Below are positions 5,748 through 7,890 of a stretch of 7,890 nucleotides of DNA, piece after piece (position 1 is the first letter of the stretch; each line of letters starts with the position of its first letter). Both the position numbers and the translations under genes were made by a program. This DNA is from an uncultured Bacillota bacterium (lineage in GTDB: Bacteria > Bacillota > Clostridia > Peptostreptococcales > Anaerovoracaceae), in the NCBI GenBank assembly GCA_946408315.1, contig CAMJRV010000102.1, positions 1 through 7,890 on the forward strand, given 5' to 3'. The notes beneath the pieces are model-generated. The model worked only from the letters and a program-made list of their open reading frames with translations, searched no databases and was not told the DNA's origin.

Positions 5748-7761
5748 ACAAAAAACTATATGGGTTGATATCGACCGAAATGAGGTATTTTGCACTTCTA
5801 TCGGTATTTATTCCCAGTTTTATTTCATTTAAAATTTTGGTGTAAATCTTCCTCTTTCCGGGAAAACACTTTATCAGCAGTTGATAACGGTACAACCCCT
5901 TTACCTTGTTCATCGGCGCGGCCTGAGGTCCGAACACATACCGTTCCTCCTCCTTGCCCGCGTTCCTGACAAATTCCGCAGCCACCCGTCCGCAGATTTC
6001 ATATGCCTCCTGTTCCTTTTCCGAAGAAAGGACGACCTGAATCAAGTCGCTGAACGGAGGATAGCCGATCTGCTTTCTGATCGCCGTCTCCGCCCGGTAA
6101 AACGATTCATAGTCGTGAGCCGCGGCGGTAACGATGGAATAGTGATCGGGGTTGTAGGATTGAATCAGCACCTTCCCGGGGAGATCGCCTCTTCCTGCCC
6201 GTCCCGCTGCCTGGGTAATCAGCTGGAACGTACGCTCGGAAGAGCGAAAATCGGGGACGTTCAGGGAAATATCCGCAGAAACGATACCGACCAGACCTAC
6301 GTTGGAAAAATCCAGCCCCTTTGCAACCAGCTGAGTGCCGATCAATATATTAGTTTTACCCTTTCTGAAAGAGTTTAAAATCTTGTCTATGCTGCCTTTT
6401 CTCGAAACCGTATCCAGATCCAGGCGGTCAACCGTATATTCCGGAAAGAGTTCCCGTGCCACCTCTTCGACTTTCTCCGTGCCGGTCCCAAAATGCTTGA
6501 TATATTTTCCGCCGCAGACAGGACATACGTCGGGCACTTTTTCCCGGTGACCGCAGAAGTGACAGATCGCTTCGTTTCTCGATTTATGATAGGTAAGGGA
6601 TATCCCGCATTCCCCGCATTTCATCACATAGCCGCAAGTTCTGCAGGATACAAAGGTGGAGTACCCTCTCCTATTTAAAAACAAAATTACCTGTCTTTTC
6701 TCTTCAAGATTTTTTTTCATTTCCTCATAGAGAGAAATGCTGAAGATCGATTTATTTCCATTTCGGAGTTCGTTTCTCATATCGATGATCTCGACGGAGG
6801 GGAGAGGGGTTTTGTTGAACCGTTCTGTCAGAAGAATCCTCTCGTATTCCCCCTGCTCCGCTTTAAATGCGGAAACAAGAGAAGGTGTGGCGCTGCCCAG
6901 AAGAACGACGGCCCGGTTTCGCATCGCCCGTTTGACCGCCACCTCCACGGTGTCGTACTTGGGAGACATATCCGATTTATACGTCGTTTCATGCTCTTCA
7001 TCCAAAACGATGGCGCCGATCTCTCCAAGGGGAGCGAAGACGGCGGAGCGAGCCCCGATGACGATCTTCACTTCACCTCTTTTGATCCGCATCCATTCAT
7101 CATACCGTTCCCCCATAGACAGCCTGCTGTGGAGCACAGCGATCCGCTCTGCTCCGAACCGGCCGATAAACCGCTCCACAGTCTGGGGAGTCAGAGAAAT
7201 TTCCGGCACGAGCATGATGGCGTTTCTTCCCGTCGCAAGGCACTCCTCAACGGTCTGCATATAGATTTCCGTCTTTCCGCTGCTCGTAACGCCGTGAATG
7301 AGGTAAACCTTATGCTCCCGGTCTTTGAGAGAGGGTCGTATCGCTGCTAAAGCACGCCTCTGCTCGTCGGTTAAACGCTTCGCTTCGGTTTTTTCAACCT
7401 CGATATCTTTATAGGGCGTTCTGATCCTGCCCCTTTTAGAAGAAGTCCCCGCAGGCGTAAAACACTTGATCGCGTCGATATACCGGCAGAGATACCTTCG
7501 TTTCATCCAGATGCATGTAGCAATCGCTTCCTCGCTCAAAGAGATATCGGGATCGATTCCTGCGATGGACTTGATCCCCTTGATCTCCGACCCCAGCCGG
7601 TCCGCCACCTGGATCACATAGGCGTCCTTGATGCGGTTTCCCCTCGCAAAGGGCACCGTCACCTTGTTTCCCACCCTGACACTGTCTTCCTCACAGCGAT
7701 AGGTATACAGATTGTCCGTATGATCCGTGTTGTTGTCGATTACCACGTTTACATATTTCAT
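5746..7761 (-). CDS. priA: Primosomal replication restart helicase PriA (short form)
   Basis: A 3'-to-5' DNA helicase that recognises abandoned forks and reloads the replicative helicase. It has 671 residues, against 732 in E. coli and about 800 in B. subtilis. Order: 3'-DNA-end-binding domain (1 to about 104, beginning MKYVNVVIDN); a linker of only about 25 residues (105-129); helicase lobe 1 with Walker A GVTSSGKTE (157-165), GARSAVFAPL (236-245), DEEH (254-257) and GSATPS (289-294); lobe 2 with the zinc-binding insert, eight Cys at 373, 376, 382, 385, 400, 403, 413 and 416; motif V region GTQLVAKGLDF (475-485); motif VI QAAGRAGRG (517-525); and a C-terminal domain with IGYPPF (565-570). 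Every helicase and zinc residue is kept. The winged-helix domain expected between the first two parts appears absent. AAGGAAAG precedes the ATG. It is the first recognisable gene of the operon, 12 bases before def. Confidence 0.97.
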   Translation of the reverse strand: MKYVNVVIDNNTDHTDNLYTYRCEEDSVRVGNKVTVPFARGNRIKDAYVIQVADRLGSEIKGIKSIAGIDPDISLSEEAIATCIWMKRRYLCRYIDAIKCFTPAGTSSKRGRIRTPYKDIEVEKTEAKRLTDEQRRALAAIRPSLKDREHKVYLIHGVTSSGKTEIYMQTVEECLATGRNAIMLVPEISLTPQTVERFIGRFGAERIAVLHSRLSMGERYDEWMRIKRGEVKIVIGARSAVFAPLGEIGAIVLDEEHETTYKSDMSPKYDTVEVAVKRAMRNRAVVLLGSATPSLVSAFKAEQGEYERILLTERFNKTPLPSVEIIDMRNELRNGNKSIFSISLYEEMKKNLEEKRQVILFLNRRGYSTFVSCRTCGYVMKCGECGISLTYHKSRNEAICHFCGHREKVPDVCPVCGGKYIKHFGTGTEKVEEVARELFPEYTVDRLDLDTVSRKGSIDKILNSFRKGKTNILIGTQLVAKGLDFSNVGLVGIVSADISLNVPDFRSSERTFQLITQAAGRAGRGDLPGKVLIQSYNPDHYSIVTAAAHDYESFYRAETAIRKQIGYPPFSDLIQVVLSSEKEQEAYEICGRVAAEFVRNAGKEEERYVFGPQAAPMNKVKGLYRYQLLIKCFPGKRKIYTKILNEIKLGINTDRSAKYLISVDINPYSFL

Positions 7762-7890
7762 TTCTTTCCTTTTTCTCTAATGGCAAAAATATTTTTTATA
7801 ATTTACTGAGCATCGTGTCGGCAGGTTACGATTCACAGCCAGTTGAAGCCGGTCCGTGGTATTCTCAAAGGGAGACCTGAAACCTTGTAC
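7762..7890. other. Upstream flank of priA, no gene recognised
   Basis: The 129 bases before priA hold an AT-rich stretch next to the gene (about 7780-7805) and a more GC-rich part reaching the window edge. On the minus strand one frame is open from the edge to TAG at 7777-7779, 37 codons. This could be the tail of an upstream gene, but an open run that short is expected by chance fairly often, and the residues (for example SPFENTTDRLQL) do not match a family I can name with confidence. No rho-independent terminator is seen. Confidence 0.4.
7790..7824 (-). promoter_or_regulatory. Possible weak promoter before priA
   Basis: On the minus strand CCGACA and TAAAAA, each matching four of six consensus bases, are 17 bases apart in the AT-rich segment upstream of priA. 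The match is modest and could be chance in such AT-rich DNA; it is listed only because some promoter is expected if the operon begins with priA. Confidence 0.2.

Noticed and set aside
7797..7802. TATAAT on the plus strand as a divergent promoter
   Set aside because: No credible -35 box lies 16-18 bases upstream, and the setting is simply AT-rich.
7861..7890. Faint resemblance of the plus strand to a 23S rRNA segment (ACCTGAAACC)
   Set aside because: Only about ten bases match and the neighbouring sequence does not follow 23S rRNA; treated as chance.

Overview
This window is a housekeeping gene cluster from a low-to-medium GC Gram-positive anaerobe of the class Clostridia (roughly half GC by eye). 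The lineage is inferred from three things: the gene order priA-def-fmt-(Zn peptidase)-rsmB-prpC-prkC, which extends the Bacillus/Clostridium priA-def-fmt-rsmB-rlmN-prpC-prkC arrangement; a PASTA-type Ser/Thr kinase; and strong AGGAGG-like ribosome binding sites. I cannot name the genus. All seven recognisable genes lie on the minus strand, so transcription runs from the right edge (position 7890) to the left edge.

From right to left: 7762-7890 is an upstream flank with no gene I can identify. priA (primosomal helicase) occupies 5746-7761, def (peptide deformylase) 5257-5733, fmt (Met-tRNA formyltransferase) 4314-5252, a YugP-type membrane zinc peptidase 3584-4288, and rsmB (16S rRNA m5C methyltransferase) 2290-3582. 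Then comes a 103-base gap carrying a perfect-consensus sigma-A promoter, followed by prpC (PP2C phosphatase) at 1458-2186 and prkC (PASTA kinase), whose first 480 codons occupy 1-1442 before the window ends. Gaps inside the first five genes are 1 to 25 bases, with ribosome binding sites overlapping the preceding gene, so they look like one operon. prpC-prkC form a tightly spaced pair with their own promoter.

Functionally, def and fmt act on the two ends of N-formyl-methionine handling in translation initiation, rsmB modifies the ribosome, priA restarts stalled replication forks, and prpC/prkC form an antagonistic phosphatase/kinase signalling pair that responds to the cell wall.

The most notable observation is that def carries an in-frame TGA at 5374-5376. 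It separates motifs 1 and 2 from the catalytic HEYDH motif, while the downstream frame stays open to a normal stop just before fmt. This is a point nonsense lesion (or a read error, or much less likely recoding). Secondary observations are a PriA with almost no room for the winged-helix domain, the absence of rlmN from its usual slot, and the clean promoter that separates the kinase/phosphatase pair from the translation genes. I see no mobile element, CRISPR array, tRNA, rRNA or new defence system here.
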